This document shows positions 9,372-17,589 of a stretch of 64,000 nt of DNA, one piece after another. Under the pieces are notes generated by a model that did no database searches, was not told the DNA's origin, and saw only the letters and a program-made list of their open reading frames with translations. The stretch is taken from the NCBI RefSeq assembly GCF_014873765.1, contig NZ_JADBGG010000003.1, positions 53,737-117,736 of the forward strand. The letters run 5' to 3'. A program made the translations under genes and the position numbers. The first letter of the stretch is position 1. The number at the start of each line of letters is the position of its first letter. Origin of the DNA: Desulfomicrobium macestii. Lineage in GTDB: Bacteria > Desulfobacterota > Desulfovibrionia > Desulfovibrionales > Desulfomicrobiaceae.

Positions 9372-10133
9372 CTATGCCTTTCCGTGCACGAGATTGCATA
9401 TTTCTTCCAGGGCCTTGGCAGGATTTTCCTGCTGGAAGACGTTGCGTCCGATGCACATCCCGGCCACTCCGGCGTCCAGGCTTTCGCGCACCGAGCGCAG
9501 GAAGGATTTGAAATCGCCACTGCGCGGTCCGCCGCCCATGACCACGGGCACGGGACAGGCCGCTATGGCCCGGGCGAAGCTCTGGTTGTTCCCGCAATAA
9601 GGCACCTTGACCACGTCCGCGCCCAGTTCCGCGCCGATGCGGATGCTGTGCGCGACCAGGGACGGATCGTTCTCGTTTACGATCTGTCCGCCTCGGGCGT
9701 AGATCATGGCCAGCAGCGGCAGGCCGAGCTGGTGCGCCTCTTCAACGCAGGCGCCAAGATCCGAGAGCATGCGGTCTTCGAGGTCATTGCCGATATTTAT
9801 GTGCATGGAGACCATGTCCGCGCCAAGCCGTAGCGCTTCCTGCACGGAACAGACCAGGGCCTTGTTGTACGAGGGCAGGCCGTGCCGGGTTCCGGCAGAG
9901 AGATGCACGATCAGGGACTGGTCCAGGCGGATTTCCCCGGCGTGGGCCATGACCATGCCCTTGTGCAGGATCACGCCCTGGGTGGGCAGATGCCGCACTT
10001 CGCGAAGCAGGCTGCCCAGATCTTCCAAACCCGGGATGTTTCCTTCGGAAATTCCATGATCCAGAGGCAGGATGATGGTTCGTTTGGATCCCGGATGAAA
10101 AAGACGGGCCGCCTTGCGCAGGTATCCGATCAT
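9372..10133 (-). CDS. DhnA-type class I aldolase, resembling ADTH synthase
   Basis: 253 residues. The sequence follows the archaeal-type class I aldolase family that includes fructose-bisphosphate aldolase and 2-amino-3,7-dideoxy-D-threo-hept-6-ulosonate (ADTH) synthase. Shared words are LPLDHGISEGNIPGL, VILHKGMV, IVHLSAGT, EALRLGADMVSMHINIG, LLAMIYARGG (proton-donor tyrosine region), DPSLVAHSIRIGAELGADVVKV (Schiff-base lysine) and VVMGGGPRSGD. From memory the match with the methanogen ADTH synthase is closer than with fructose aldolases, which would place it in the alternative shikimate entry pathway. No 3-dehydroquinate synthase II gene is nearby. AGGAG precedes the ATG. Family confident, substrate not. 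Confidence 0.85.
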   Translation of the reverse strand: MIGYLRKAARLFHPGSKRTIILPLDHGISEGNIPGLEDLGSLLREVRHLPTQGVILHKGMVMAHAGEIRLDQSLIVHLSAGTRHGLPSYNKALVCSVQEALRLGADMVSMHINIGNDLEDRMLSDLGACVEEAHQLGLPLLAMIYARGGQIVNENDPSLVAHSIRIGAELGADVVKVPYCGNNQSFARAIAACPVPVVMGGGPRSGDFKSFLRSVRESLDAGVAGMCIGRNVFQQENPAKALEEICNLVHGKA

Positions 10134-10151
10134 GATGCTCTCCTGTTTTTG

Positions 10152-11396
10152 TTATCGATCCGACCACAGGCAACGATTGCCCTTGATCGTCAAAAAACCC
10201 AAGGGAAGTCCCTTGAAATAGAACGCGAGGCGCTTTCCCGGTCCGGCCCAGGACAGACTTTGCCCGGACAGGAGTTCCCGAATGGTGGATACCTGTTCAA
10301 GGACGAGGCTTTTTTCGTCCGGCCTCGGCGGAACGAACATGCGTAGCGTGGCGTCGGCCAGGATGGAATCCCCGGCGCTCTTGCCCACGGCGAAACCCTG
10401 CCAGCGCAGTTCCGCCGGAAGCTCTGCCGCCTGTTCCAAGATGAGATAGACCCGGCCGCCCACGCGCAGGAAACAGTGCTCCGGGAGCCAGCCCGTGTCC
10501 AGTCCGGTGCGGGACGAAAATTCGTGCCGTGAGACAAGCTCGCCGGGCAATTCCGCCTTGGTTGCGCGGACGCTCTTTTCCGCCTGGCCCGGCTTTTTCA
10601 GGGCGGCCAGGAAAAATCCCTGTGCAAGACTGCCCTCGCCGTCCACGAGCAGGCATCCCGGCAGGGATGGGGCAAACCTGAATCCGGGGAATTCCGCCAA
10701 GGGCTCGGTCACAAGACCCAGGTGCTCCGTGGCGAAACGGACCTGATCCTCGTTTTCACGCTCATTTGTGGTGCAGGTCGAATAAAGAAGTCGTCCTCCC
10801 GGGGCAAGAAGCCCGGCGGCTCTGGTCAGGAGTTCCCGTTGCAGGATTTCCAGCGGCGCGGTCTTCTCCCCCGCCCACATCTGGGCGGCCTTGGGGTTCT
10901 TGTCCACCGTGCCCCAACCGCTGCAGGGTGCGTCGAGCAGGATGCGCGGCCATGAGTCATCCTGAAGGGGCAGGGACTGGCCTTCATATTTGCAGGTGGC
11001 CACGTTGTAGCAGCCAAGATGGCGCATGTTCACGCGCAGGGTGGCCAGACGGTCCGGACTTGGCTCGTTGGCCAGCACCAGCCCCGTGGGCCCGACCAGG
11101 CTTGAGAGGATGCCGGTCTTGCTGCCGGGACTGGCGCAGAAGTCGAGCACGCGGTCCCCGGATTCGGGTGCCAGAGCCAGGGGCGGCAGCATGGAAGACT
11201 TGTCCTGGATGTAGATATAGCCGAACCTGGCCGCGATGCTCCGGCCAAGCGGCATGGGTTCGGCGGTGAGGGTCCGCGCCAGGGCGAAGCAGGGCTGCGG
11301 CTCGAAGCGAAAGCCTTCGGCGTGAAGCAGGGACTCCACATCGTTGATCTGGTCCTGCGCGCACACCAGCCTGAAAGAGCGAGTGGTATTTTTCAT
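10152..11396 (-). CDS. RsmB/RsmF-type RNA m5C methyltransferase
   Basis: 414 residues of the NOL1/NOP2/Sun family. The SAM site is VLDFCASPGSKTGILSSL, motif IV is LLDAPCSGWGTVDKNP with the releasing cysteine, and motif VI is LLYSTCTTNERENEDQV with the catalytic cysteine. The N-terminus (FALARTLTAEPMPLGRSIA) lacks an NusB-like domain, so it is not RsmB in the strict sense; the C-terminal 120 residues look like the RsmF/PUA-like RNA-binding part. Target (16S rRNA or tRNA) is unknown. The ATG is preceded by a C6 tract rather than a purine-rich ribosome site. It lies 18 bp upstream of the aldolase on the same strand. Confidence 0.88.
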   Translation of the reverse strand: MKNTTRSFRLVCAQDQINDVESLLHAEGFRFEPQPCFALARTLTAEPMPLGRSIAARFGYIYIQDKSSMLPPLALAPESGDRVLDFCASPGSKTGILSSLVGPTGLVLANEPSPDRLATLRVNMRHLGCYNVATCKYEGQSLPLQDDSWPRILLDAPCSGWGTVDKNPKAAQMWAGEKTAPLEILQRELLTRAAGLLAPGGRLLYSTCTTNERENEDQVRFATEHLGLVTEPLAEFPGFRFAPSLPGCLLVDGEGSLAQGFFLAALKKPGQAEKSVRATKAELPGELVSRHEFSSRTGLDTGWLPEHCFLRVGGRVYLILEQAAELPAELRWQGFAVGKSAGDSILADATLRMFVPPRPDEKSLVLEQVSTIRELLSGQSLSWAGPGKRLAFYFKGLPLGFLTIKGNRCLWSDR

Positions 11397-11471
11397 AGGG
11401 GGGTGGTTAAGGGCTTATTTGACAAGAGCCCCTGTAGCCATCAAGAAAGGGCCTGTCAAAGCGGAGGGTCC

Positions 11472-12392
11472 ATGCAGTCGGAAAGGACGTCGGTTCAGGT
11501 GGTGGAGGTCGGGCGCGAGGAAAACGGTCGCAAGCTCATCTCCTTTCTGGAGGCACGGCTGGGGAGCCTTCCGACGGGTCTGCTCATGCGTCTGGTGCGC
11601 ACGGGCCAGGTGCGCATCGACGGTCGTCGCTGCAAGCCCTTCGATCGCGTCCTGACGGGCCAGATGGTGCGCGTTCCGCCCGTGAACGTGGAACGCGGGG
11701 AAAAGCCCGCGCGCGACCTGCCGGGACTTCAACGCGTGTTCGAGAACGATGAGATGATCGTGATCGACAAGCCCGCGGGGCTGCCCGTCCACGGCGGCAC
11801 GGGCTGGACCGATTCCGTGCACGACCGGCTCAAGGGCTGTTTCGAAGGGCAGACCTTTGTGCCCGTCCCGGTGCACCGGCTGGATCGCGACACATCCGGG
11901 CTGTTGCTCTGCGCCAAGACCCATGATTTTCTGCGCTCGATGCACGCGGCATGGCCCACGCTGACCAAGGCGTATCTGTGCTGGGTGGAAGGGACATGGG
12001 AATCGACCGGCTGGCGGACCATCGTCTCGAAGATGGCCAAGGCCGAAACGGGGCGCGGCGAGCAGGTGGTCTCCGGCCAGGGCAAGCGGGCCGTCTCCCA
12101 CGTGCATCCATTGCTTACGGACGGGCGTAAAAGCCTGCTGCTGGTCGTTCTTGGCACCGGGCGCACCCATCAGATTCGGGTTCATCTGGCCGATCTCGGA
12201 CATGCCATTGTCGGCGATCCCCGATATGGCCGGGGCGGAGGGCTTTTGCTGCACGCGGCCGCCCTTTCCTGGCCCGGACATGAATTTTTCGTCCTGCCGT
12301 CCTGGCGGGGAGAGTTTCGGATAGAGCGCATTTGCGCGCAGGACATGAAGGATATTCTCGCAACCGCTCCCGCCAAGGAGGGGGCCATATGA
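11472..12392 (+). CDS. RluC/RluD-family pseudouridine synthase
   Basis: 306 residues from ATG 11472, which follows GCGGAGGGTCC; in-frame upstream starts would run into the divergent gene. An N-terminal S4 RNA-binding domain (RKLISFLEARL...LVRTGQVRIDGRRC) precedes the catalytic domain with VHRLDRDTSGLLL, where D138 is the expected nucleophile, and the C-terminal GRTHQIRVHLADLGHAIVGD. It isomerises uridines in 23S rRNA or tRNA; S4 presence suggests RluC or RluD rather than RluA. The stop overlaps the next gene's start (ATGA). Confidence 0.92.
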   Translation: MQSERTSVQVVEVGREENGRKLISFLEARLGSLPTGLLMRLVRTGQVRIDGRRCKPFDRVLTGQMVRVPPVNVERGEKPARDLPGLQRVFENDEMIVIDKPAGLPVHGGTGWTDSVHDRLKGCFEGQTFVPVPVHRLDRDTSGLLLCAKTHDFLRSMHAAWPTLTKAYLCWVEGTWESTGWRTIVSKMAKAETGRGEQVVSGQGKRAVSHVHPLLTDGRKSLLLVVLGTGRTHQIRVHLADLGHAIVGDPRYGRGGGLLLHAAALSWPGHEFFVLPSWRGEFRIERICAQDMKDILATAPAKEGAI

Positions 12393-13945
12393 CCAACCGT
12401 CAAGAATCCGCACTGTATTGGGCTTTGAGTCTTCTTCTGATAACGGCGGCAACTCTGGCCAGATACTGGTTCGTGGCCTCGGGACAGCTCAATCTTGCGC
12501 CCGATGAAGCCCAGTATTGGGACTGGAGCCGGAGTCTGCAGTGGTCCTATTATTCCAAGGGGCCGCTTATAGCGTTCATCAATTACGTGGGCACGGCCTT
12601 TCTGGGCGCGACGGAACTTGGCGTGCGCTCCGGCGCCATGGTCGGGGCGCTGATCATGCAACTGGCCGTACTGGGTTGGATCGGCATCTATATGAAGCGC
12701 ATCCGCACCGCCTTCTGGACGCTGCTGGTGCTGAACACGACCATGCTTTTCATGGCCGGGGGCCTGCTCATGACCACGGACAATCCGCTCCTGGTCTTCT
12801 GGCTTCTGGGCATGATCTGCCTTGGCGTTGCCGTGGACAAGGGACATCTCGCGGCGTTTGTCATGCTCGGGCTGTGCCTCACGCTTGGGATCACGGCCAA
12901 ATACACCATGGTGCTGTTCATGCCCCTGGCTCTTGCGGCCGCGTTCTGGATCGGGCGCAAGCAGGACATGCCCGCCCTTTTTTGGCCGCGGCTTTTAAAG
13001 ACGCTTGGGATCGGGGGAGTGGCCGGGTTGCTGCCCATCCTGATCTGGAACGCCACCAACGATTGGGTCGGGATCAAGCACGTCATCTATCGCGGGGCCA
13101 TGGCCGGGGACAAGGCCAAGATCTTTTTCGAGCTGAAGAACTTTCCCGAATATCTGGGCAGCCAGCTGGGCGTGGTCACCCCTTGGTGGTTCGTTTTTCT
13201 GTTCATCGGGGCCTGGCTGGTCGGTCGGCAGCTCTTGAAACGCGACCAGGAGCCCGTGTTCCCCTGGCTTTCCCGGTCCATGTGCATCATTTTGACCGTC
13301 TTCTTCTGGCCCGTGTGGCTCTTTTTCCTGTTCTGGAGCCTGCACACCAAGGTCGAAGCCAACTGGTCGGCCACGGCCTATCCGGCGGGCATCATGCTTG
13401 CGGCCCTGGCCGTGGAGCGGTTCGTGCACCGCGATCCTCGACCCAAATGGCGCTTCGCCTGGCCTGCCTTGGGCGCCGTCGTTTTCATCCTCTTGCATTT
13501 GCAGGGATTCATTCCCTTCGACAGTCCAAGGAATCCGGTGCACCGGCTCATGGGCTGGCAGGATCTGGGCGTGCAGGTGGCGCAGGCCAGGGAGGAGCTT
13601 GGCGGAGAGGAAACCGTTTTTCTCTTCGGGAGCGAATACGGTGTCACGGCGGAGCTGGCCTTTTACGTCCCGGGCCAGAAGCGGGCATTCTGCCTGGCCG
13701 GAGGGCGCAAGATGAACCAGTATGATCTGTGGCCCGGTCCGGACAGCGGGATGCAAAATGCGGTCTTTGTCTACAAGGGTGAAAAGGACAAGGTTTCAGA
13801 CAGGGTGCAGCCCCTGTTCGAGAGCGTGGATGAGCCACGGGTGGTGGTCAGCGCTCACGGAAAACGCACCGGACAGACGTTCACCATCTTTCTTTGTCGG
13901 GGCTACAAGGGCGTGTGGCCGGAGCAGGAAGGCCGTTCGTTTTGA
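12389..13945 (+). CDS. ArnT/PMT-like membrane glycosyltransferase (GT39/GT83 type)
   Basis: 518 residues from ATG 12389, overlapping the pseudouridine synthase stop. About ten hydrophobic helices fill residues 10-400. The first periplasmic loop carries LAPDEAQYWDWSRSLQW, with the acidic DEA motif that these lipid-linked sugar transferases use as catalytic base, then YYSKGPLIAFINYV. This is the plan of ArnT and related dolichyl-phosphate-mannose-type enzymes, which move a sugar from a polyprenyl phosphate to lipid A or protein. Donor and acceptor cannot be told. The soluble C-terminus (about 400-518) is periplasmic. A strong hairpin with a T-run follows at 13950. Confidence 0.82.
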   Translation: MTNRQESALYWALSLLLITAATLARYWFVASGQLNLAPDEAQYWDWSRSLQWSYYSKGPLIAFINYVGTAFLGATELGVRSGAMVGALIMQLAVLGWIGIYMKRIRTAFWTLLVLNTTMLFMAGGLLMTTDNPLLVFWLLGMICLGVAVDKGHLAAFVMLGLCLTLGITAKYTMVLFMPLALAAAFWIGRKQDMPALFWPRLLKTLGIGGVAGLLPILIWNATNDWVGIKHVIYRGAMAGDKAKIFFELKNFPEYLGSQLGVVTPWWFVFLFIGAWLVGRQLLKRDQEPVFPWLSRSMCIILTVFFWPVWLFFLFWSLHTKVEANWSATAYPAGIMLAALAVERFVHRDPRPKWRFAWPALGAVVFILLHLQGFIPFDSPRNPVHRLMGWQDLGVQVAQAREELGGEETVFLFGSEYGVTAELAFYVPGQKRAFCLAGGRKMNQYDLWPGPDSGMQNAVFVYKGEKDKVSDRVQPLFESVDEPRVVVSAHGKRTGQTFTIFLCRGYKGVWPEQEGRSF

Positions 13946-13949
13946 CGTT

Positions 13950-13980
13950 GCGGGGACCCTGTCCCCGCCGCGTTTTATTT
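13950..13980 (+). terminator. Rho-independent-type terminator after the glycosyltransferase gene
   Basis: Perfect 8-bp stem GCGGGGAC / GTCCCCGC with a CCT loop (13950-13968), followed by CGCGTTTTATTT. It lies 5 bp after the TGA. The spacing before the T-run is slightly long. Confidence 0.7.
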
Positions 13981-13998
13981 CATCGTGAGTTTAACGTC

Positions 13999-14023
13999 GC
14001 CCCGGATGCAGAACGACCGGGGC
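13999..14023. terminator. Hairpin between convergent genes
   Basis: 7-bp GCCCCGG / CCGGGGC stem with an 11-nt loop, 44 bp beyond the 3' end of the minus-strand Fic-like gene. There is no T-run on either strand, so it may only be an mRNA 3'-end stabiliser. Confidence 0.4.
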
Positions 14024-14066
14024 GGCACATCGATGGCCCGCACTCTGCGACGGGGCATTTCCCGGA

Positions 14067-15455
14067 TCACAAGAGCTTTCTCGCTTCCCGCCACGCTTCG
14101 AATTCGGAAAGCCGGAGCCGATATCTGGCCAGCGTTCCCGGGTGCAGACGCTTTAATTCGTCCTGAACCATCTCGACAAAGGCATCCTGGTCCCGGGCCT
14201 CGATATGTTCAGCCGCAAATCGCTCCATGGCCTCCAGTACATCCTGTCGTCTGGAGCGCACGATATCGATGACAATCTCCCTCAACTGCGGCCTGTAGCG
14301 CAGGCGCAGCGGATCCGGGTCGGCCAGACTCTTGCGCACCGCCACGTACTCCTTCGCCGAACGTTCGTACGCCCAGACAAAAAGATCCCGCAGCAATTCG
14401 ATGCGGTTCATTTCATATACGCCCAGGATAGCATCGACATACGTCCGATCAGGAACGTCGATGAATGTCAGCGGCGAAAGGTTGTTCTTGATAAGCGGAA
14501 TATTGGCCGCAAGGCGTGAGACGCGCTTGTTCACATCCTCGAACGGCTGCAGATACGGAAGCTGGACCAGCATGAAAAACGCTTGCTCGAAAGGATCCGA
14601 AATGGCCGCCGCCTTGCCCAGAATGCCATGAAAACATTCTTCGATGACCTGTGGCATGGCCAGGGGAATGAAGACTGATCCGCTGATCTGCACCGGGCGG
14701 AAGCGCAGGCGTCCGGATGCATCCGGATCAGGCATCAGGTTCTCCGAAAGCAGGCCGTGCAGGCTGAGCAGGGTATGTACGTCAAAGCCCACGGACTCGG
14801 CGTCATCGAGTAACAGTTCGATGGCCGCCTTGTGGTTGAGGATCATCTGGGCGTCCTGGGCGCCCTTGCCTTGCGCATGCCGACCGAACTCGATCAGTTT
14901 CTGCGTATCGAGCCTGGAATAGGTGTTGCCTTCCAGACGGCTTGAGGCCCAGGACAAGTCAATCAGAAGCCGGTTCAAGATGGCCCGGCCATGCGTGCCT
15001 GCCGGTCGGCCGAACGCGTCCGTCTCCCCAATGTTCCGCAAATGCCTTCTGGTTGCCTCGTTCAGATACCAGGTCTGGCTTGGAACGTAATCGTCAAGAA
15101 AGTTTCGGTCATAACCAATCGGGGTCCGGCCTGTGCGGGGGCGCCTGACGTAGGCATAAATCTCTCTGCCTTGCTCCGACAGGGGAATGCCGTCCGTGGT
15201 GTCAAACGGCGCCGATGGCTCCGCCAGTTGCGCAGGAGCTGGCTTGATCGGGGTGGTCAACTGATAGACGGTGGCTCTTGCGCGGCCGGAAACGGTCACG
15301 ATTCCGGTCGCAGCGAGTTCGGCCAGCCAGCGCTGCACCGTGCGTGGATGGGGCGGATTTCGCAAAAAAGCGCAGATGGCGGTGCTGGTCAGCCCGTCAG
15401 GATATTGAAGCAGAAGCTGCCGGATCTCTTCATGTCTTAGGGCTGAAATGTGCAT
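14067..15455 (-). CDS. HTH-Fic family protein with degenerate Fic motif
   Basis: 462 residues from the ATG at 15455, preceded by AAGG with a 7-nt spacer; an in-frame upstream start at 15491 lacks such a site. Residues 1-66 form a winged-HTH-like domain (EEIRQLLLQYPDGLTSTAIC). The Fic fold follows: inhibitory-helix motif SSRLEGN (171-177, Glu175) and the Fic loop LQPFEDVNKRVSR (302-314). Active AMPylators carry HPFx(D/E)GNGR; here the catalytic His is Gln303 and GNGR has become VNKR. The protein is therefore unlikely to AMPylate in the usual way and may act as a regulator. Five related decamers lie directly upstream of the gene. Confidence 0.85.
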   Translation of the reverse strand: MHISALRHEEIRQLLLQYPDGLTSTAICAFLRNPPHPRTVQRWLAELAATGIVTVSGRARATVYQLTTPIKPAPAQLAEPSAPFDTTDGIPLSEQGREIYAYVRRPRTGRTPIGYDRNFLDDYVPSQTWYLNEATRRHLRNIGETDAFGRPAGTHGRAILNRLLIDLSWASSRLEGNTYSRLDTQKLIEFGRHAQGKGAQDAQMILNHKAAIELLLDDAESVGFDVHTLLSLHGLLSENLMPDPDASGRLRFRPVQISGSVFIPLAMPQVIEECFHGILGKAAAISDPFEQAFFMLVQLPYLQPFEDVNKRVSRLAANIPLIKNNLSPLTFIDVPDRTYVDAILGVYEMNRIELLRDLFVWAYERSAKEYVAVRKSLADPDPLRLRYRPQLREIVIDIVRSRRQDVLEAMERFAAEHIEARDQDAFVEMVQDELKRLHPGTLARYRLRLSEFEAWREARKLL

Positions 15456-15486
15456 GCGTGAACCTTGACGTGGCAAATGATGACGA

Positions 15487-15552
15487 ATCACGACATGGAA
15501 TATGTCATGATATGTCGCGATTTACAAGGTGTGTCGTGATTCGTGTCGCGAT
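15487..15552. promoter_or_regulatory. Five-copy decamer array (consensus RTGTCRYGAT) upstream of the Fic-like gene
   Basis: Copies: ATGTCGTGAT on the minus strand (15487-15496), ATGTCATGAT (15502-15511), ATGTCGCGAT (15512-15521), GTGTCGTGAT (15531-15540) and GTGTCGCGAT (15543-15552) on the plus strand. All fit one consensus and lie 32 to 97 bp upstream of the Fic-like start, within the 106-bp intergenic gap. The protein they precede has an N-terminal HTH, so autoregulation is the natural inference. Confidence 0.65.
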
Positions 15553-15561
15553 CTGCGCGGC

Positions 15562-16335
15562 TCAGAGCTTCGGGCCGTTGGCGCGCAGGTAGTCCTGGGT
15601 GGCCAGGAACGCGGCCTCGGTGTGCGGTTCGAAGGTGGCCGAGGCCTTCCGGCCGGCCAGGCCGCACCAGAGCTGGTCCCAGGGTATCGTCCCCTGGCCC
15701 AGGCCAAGGTGGGCGTCGGACTCGCCATCGTTGTCGTGCAGGTGCAGGTGCAGGCGGAAGGGAGCCAGGGCCGCAAGCCACTCCGCAAGATTTTGGCGTT
15801 TGCGTCCTTTAGCGAAACAGTGCCAATGCCCCACGTCCAGACAGGCTCCGGCCTTGCCGGAAAGTCCCCGCAGTACGCGCACATGATGATCCGGGCTCAG
15901 CTCAAACACGTTTTCAAGATAGAGCGGCGTATCTGCTGTCTGGCCCAACACCATCTCCCAGGTGCGCAGGGAGTTTTCAAGCCACGCTTCCTCGAAATGG
16001 GAATAGATGACGCTGTTGTAGTCCAGATGGGCGATGAAATGGACCGGGGCATAGATCCGGGCGGTGTCGACGGCTTGCAGCAGGCGCTCCCTGCTCGCCT
16101 TGCGGATCATGTGGTCGAGGCTTCCCGGACGCAGGTCGAAAAAGGGCAGATGCACGGCGCAGGTCAGTCCGGCATCATGAAAGATGCGGGCGGTTTTTTT
16201 GTGCCATTCGGGCGAAAACGTGTCGAGGGCCAGGGCGTCAAGGCCAAGTTCGGGGCTTAGCCCACGGGTCAAAAAGAGGTCCAGATATCGCGGGTGCTCT
16301 TCAATGTAGCGCAGGGGCAGGTTGGTGAAGGTCAT
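15562..16335 (-). CDS. Xylose isomerase-like TIM-barrel protein
   Basis: 257 residues of the AP endonuclease 2 / sugar-phosphate isomerase superfamily. Metal-binding positions fit VHLPFFDLRPG, PLYLENVFE, ACLDVGHWH and LHLHLHDNDGESDAHLGLGQG, the usual order of Glu/Asp/His ligands around the barrel. It probably isomerises or epimerises a sugar-like substrate, which is unknown. The ATG overlaps the L,D-transpeptidase stop by 4 bp and has no ribosome site of its own, implying translational coupling in a purB-pyrE-transpeptidase-barrel string. Confidence 0.82.
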   Translation of the reverse strand: MTFTNLPLRYIEEHPRYLDLFLTRGLSPELGLDALALDTFSPEWHKKTARIFHDAGLTCAVHLPFFDLRPGSLDHMIRKASRERLLQAVDTARIYAPVHFIAHLDYNSVIYSHFEEAWLENSLRTWEMVLGQTADTPLYLENVFELSPDHHVRVLRGLSGKAGACLDVGHWHCFAKGRKRQNLAEWLAALAPFRLHLHLHDNDGESDAHLGLGQGTIPWDQLWCGLAGRKASATFEPHTEAAFLATQDYLRANGPKL

Positions 16336-17561
16336 GGCTGCGGCGCCGTCTCGTCGCTTGCAATGAGCCAGGCATCAAAGGCCCCGGGCAGAAAGAGGAT
16401 GTTCCGGGAATTCCCGTCAGCCATGAGTTTGGCCTCGATGCCTTTTTTGGTGACGCGCACCACGGGTTCGGCGCTGTAGGGGTTTTTCTTTTTGGCCGCC
16501 ATGTCGTGCTCAAGCGATGCGGCGATGGCTTCGCGGCCCTTTGCGCCGCTTCGAATGCCGGTCCGGTCATAGATCCGCACCAGGGTTTTGAGATCACCCT
16601 TGTCCCAGGCCTCTGCGCATTCCTGCAATCGTTCGCGAATCTCCTTGCCGACCAGCCCGGCGTAGTCCTCGCTTCCGCCCAGGTTCTGCGGAATCCACTC
16701 TTCGCCAACGATCTTCCAGAGCTCCACCTGGCGCATCCAGTACAACCTGCGCAGGCCCTGTTCCCCATGAGGAAAGGTGCGCTGGGCAAAGACCGAGACC
16801 ATGTAGTCCGGCCCCTGCAGGACCTGCAGATTTTCCATGCGGATATCGACCCACTTCGCGCCGGCGAATTCCTGTAGGGTTTTCTGCCGGAAACGGGCAA
16901 AGCTCAGGTTTGATGATTTTTCAAAACGCGTGGGATCGTAGATCTCGAAAAAAGCATTCTCGCGTCGTTCACGGGCCTTGATCCAGCCCCAGGTGCCAAG
17001 AACAATCTCCGGGGGAGGCCCTTCCTTGCCCGTCAGGCTCACCGACTCCGCGATGACGACAGGCGTGGCGTGGATGCGCACATGCCGGTCCAGGGTGTCC
17101 ACATCGTCGTTTTCAAGAACCACGCATCCAAGAGTCTGGCGCGGGCCGAAGCTGCGTCCCCGGCCGTGGATCATGATCCCGTTTCCGGTCTTGCCGTGGA
17201 TGCGGTCCACGGGGTTGGGATAATTCAGCGGAAAGGCCGTGTTGCCGAAACTGTCGAAATCAAGGCCCCCTGTGGCCTTGCCCTCCAGAAAATAGACGCC
17301 TTCAGGGGTTTTGCGGTCGCCCTCCAGGAGCTTGCCGCCGCCGCGCATGCCTGTCGTGCAGGGCATATCCCTCATTTTTGTGAGTTCGCCGTTCTTGTTG
17401 CGGACCAGAAAGGCGCGTTGCCGACCCATGTCCACGGCCATGAATGCCGCAGGAGTGCTTGGATGTGCGGAAAAGGATGCAGTCCAGCTCTGGGAGCTGG
17501 ACGGAGCGGCGGAGAGGACGGACAGGAACGCCGCGAGCAGGATGAAGGTGCGGGAACCCAT
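16332..17561 (-). CDS. Secreted L,D-transpeptidase (YkuD domain) with extra C-terminal domain
   Basis: 409 residues. An N-terminal signal peptide (SRTFILLAAFLSVLSAAPSSS) is followed by a YkuD catalytic domain: IMIHGRGRSFGPRQTLGCVV contains His132 and catalytic Cys146, the HxxG...T/SxGC pattern. Such enzymes cross-link peptidoglycan 3-3 or anchor proteins, in the periplasm. After about residue 190 comes an unrelated region with two SnoaL-like stretches (for example RERLQECAEAWDKGDLKTLV), a common companion in these proteins. The start is preceded by A5 and a C8 tract, and the only GGGAGG upstream is locked in a TTCG-loop hairpin at 17572-17589. Confidence 0.87.
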   Translation of the reverse strand: MGSRTFILLAAFLSVLSAAPSSSQSWTASFSAHPSTPAAFMAVDMGRQRAFLVRNKNGELTKMRDMPCTTGMRGGGKLLEGDRKTPEGVYFLEGKATGGLDFDSFGNTAFPLNYPNPVDRIHGKTGNGIMIHGRGRSFGPRQTLGCVVLENDDVDTLDRHVRIHATPVVIAESVSLTGKEGPPPEIVLGTWGWIKARERRENAFFEIYDPTRFEKSSNLSFARFRQKTLQEFAGAKWVDIRMENLQVLQGPDYMVSVFAQRTFPHGEQGLRRLYWMRQVELWKIVGEEWIPQNLGGSEDYAGLVGKEIRERLQECAEAWDKGDLKTLVRIYDRTGIRSGAKGREAIAASLEHDMAAKKKNPYSAEPVVRVTKKGIEAKLMADGNSRNILFLPGAFDAWLIASDETAPQP

Positions 17562-17571
17562 TTTTTGGGGG

Positions 17572-17589
17572 GGGAGGCCGAAGCCTCCC
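17572..17589 (-). promoter_or_regulatory. TTCG-tetraloop hairpin at the pyrE/transpeptidase junction
   Basis: On the coding strand this reads GGGAGGC-TTCG-GCCTCCC, a 7-bp perfect stem touching the pyrE stop codon. Its 5' arm is the only Shine-Dalgarno-like sequence before the transpeptidase gene, so the fold could hide it. No T-run follows, which argues against a terminator. Confidence 0.5.

Noticed and set aside
15453..15561. CRISPR-like array at the Fic gene
   Set aside because: The repeated units are only 10 bp with variable spacing and no unique spacers, so they are operator-like, not CRISPR.
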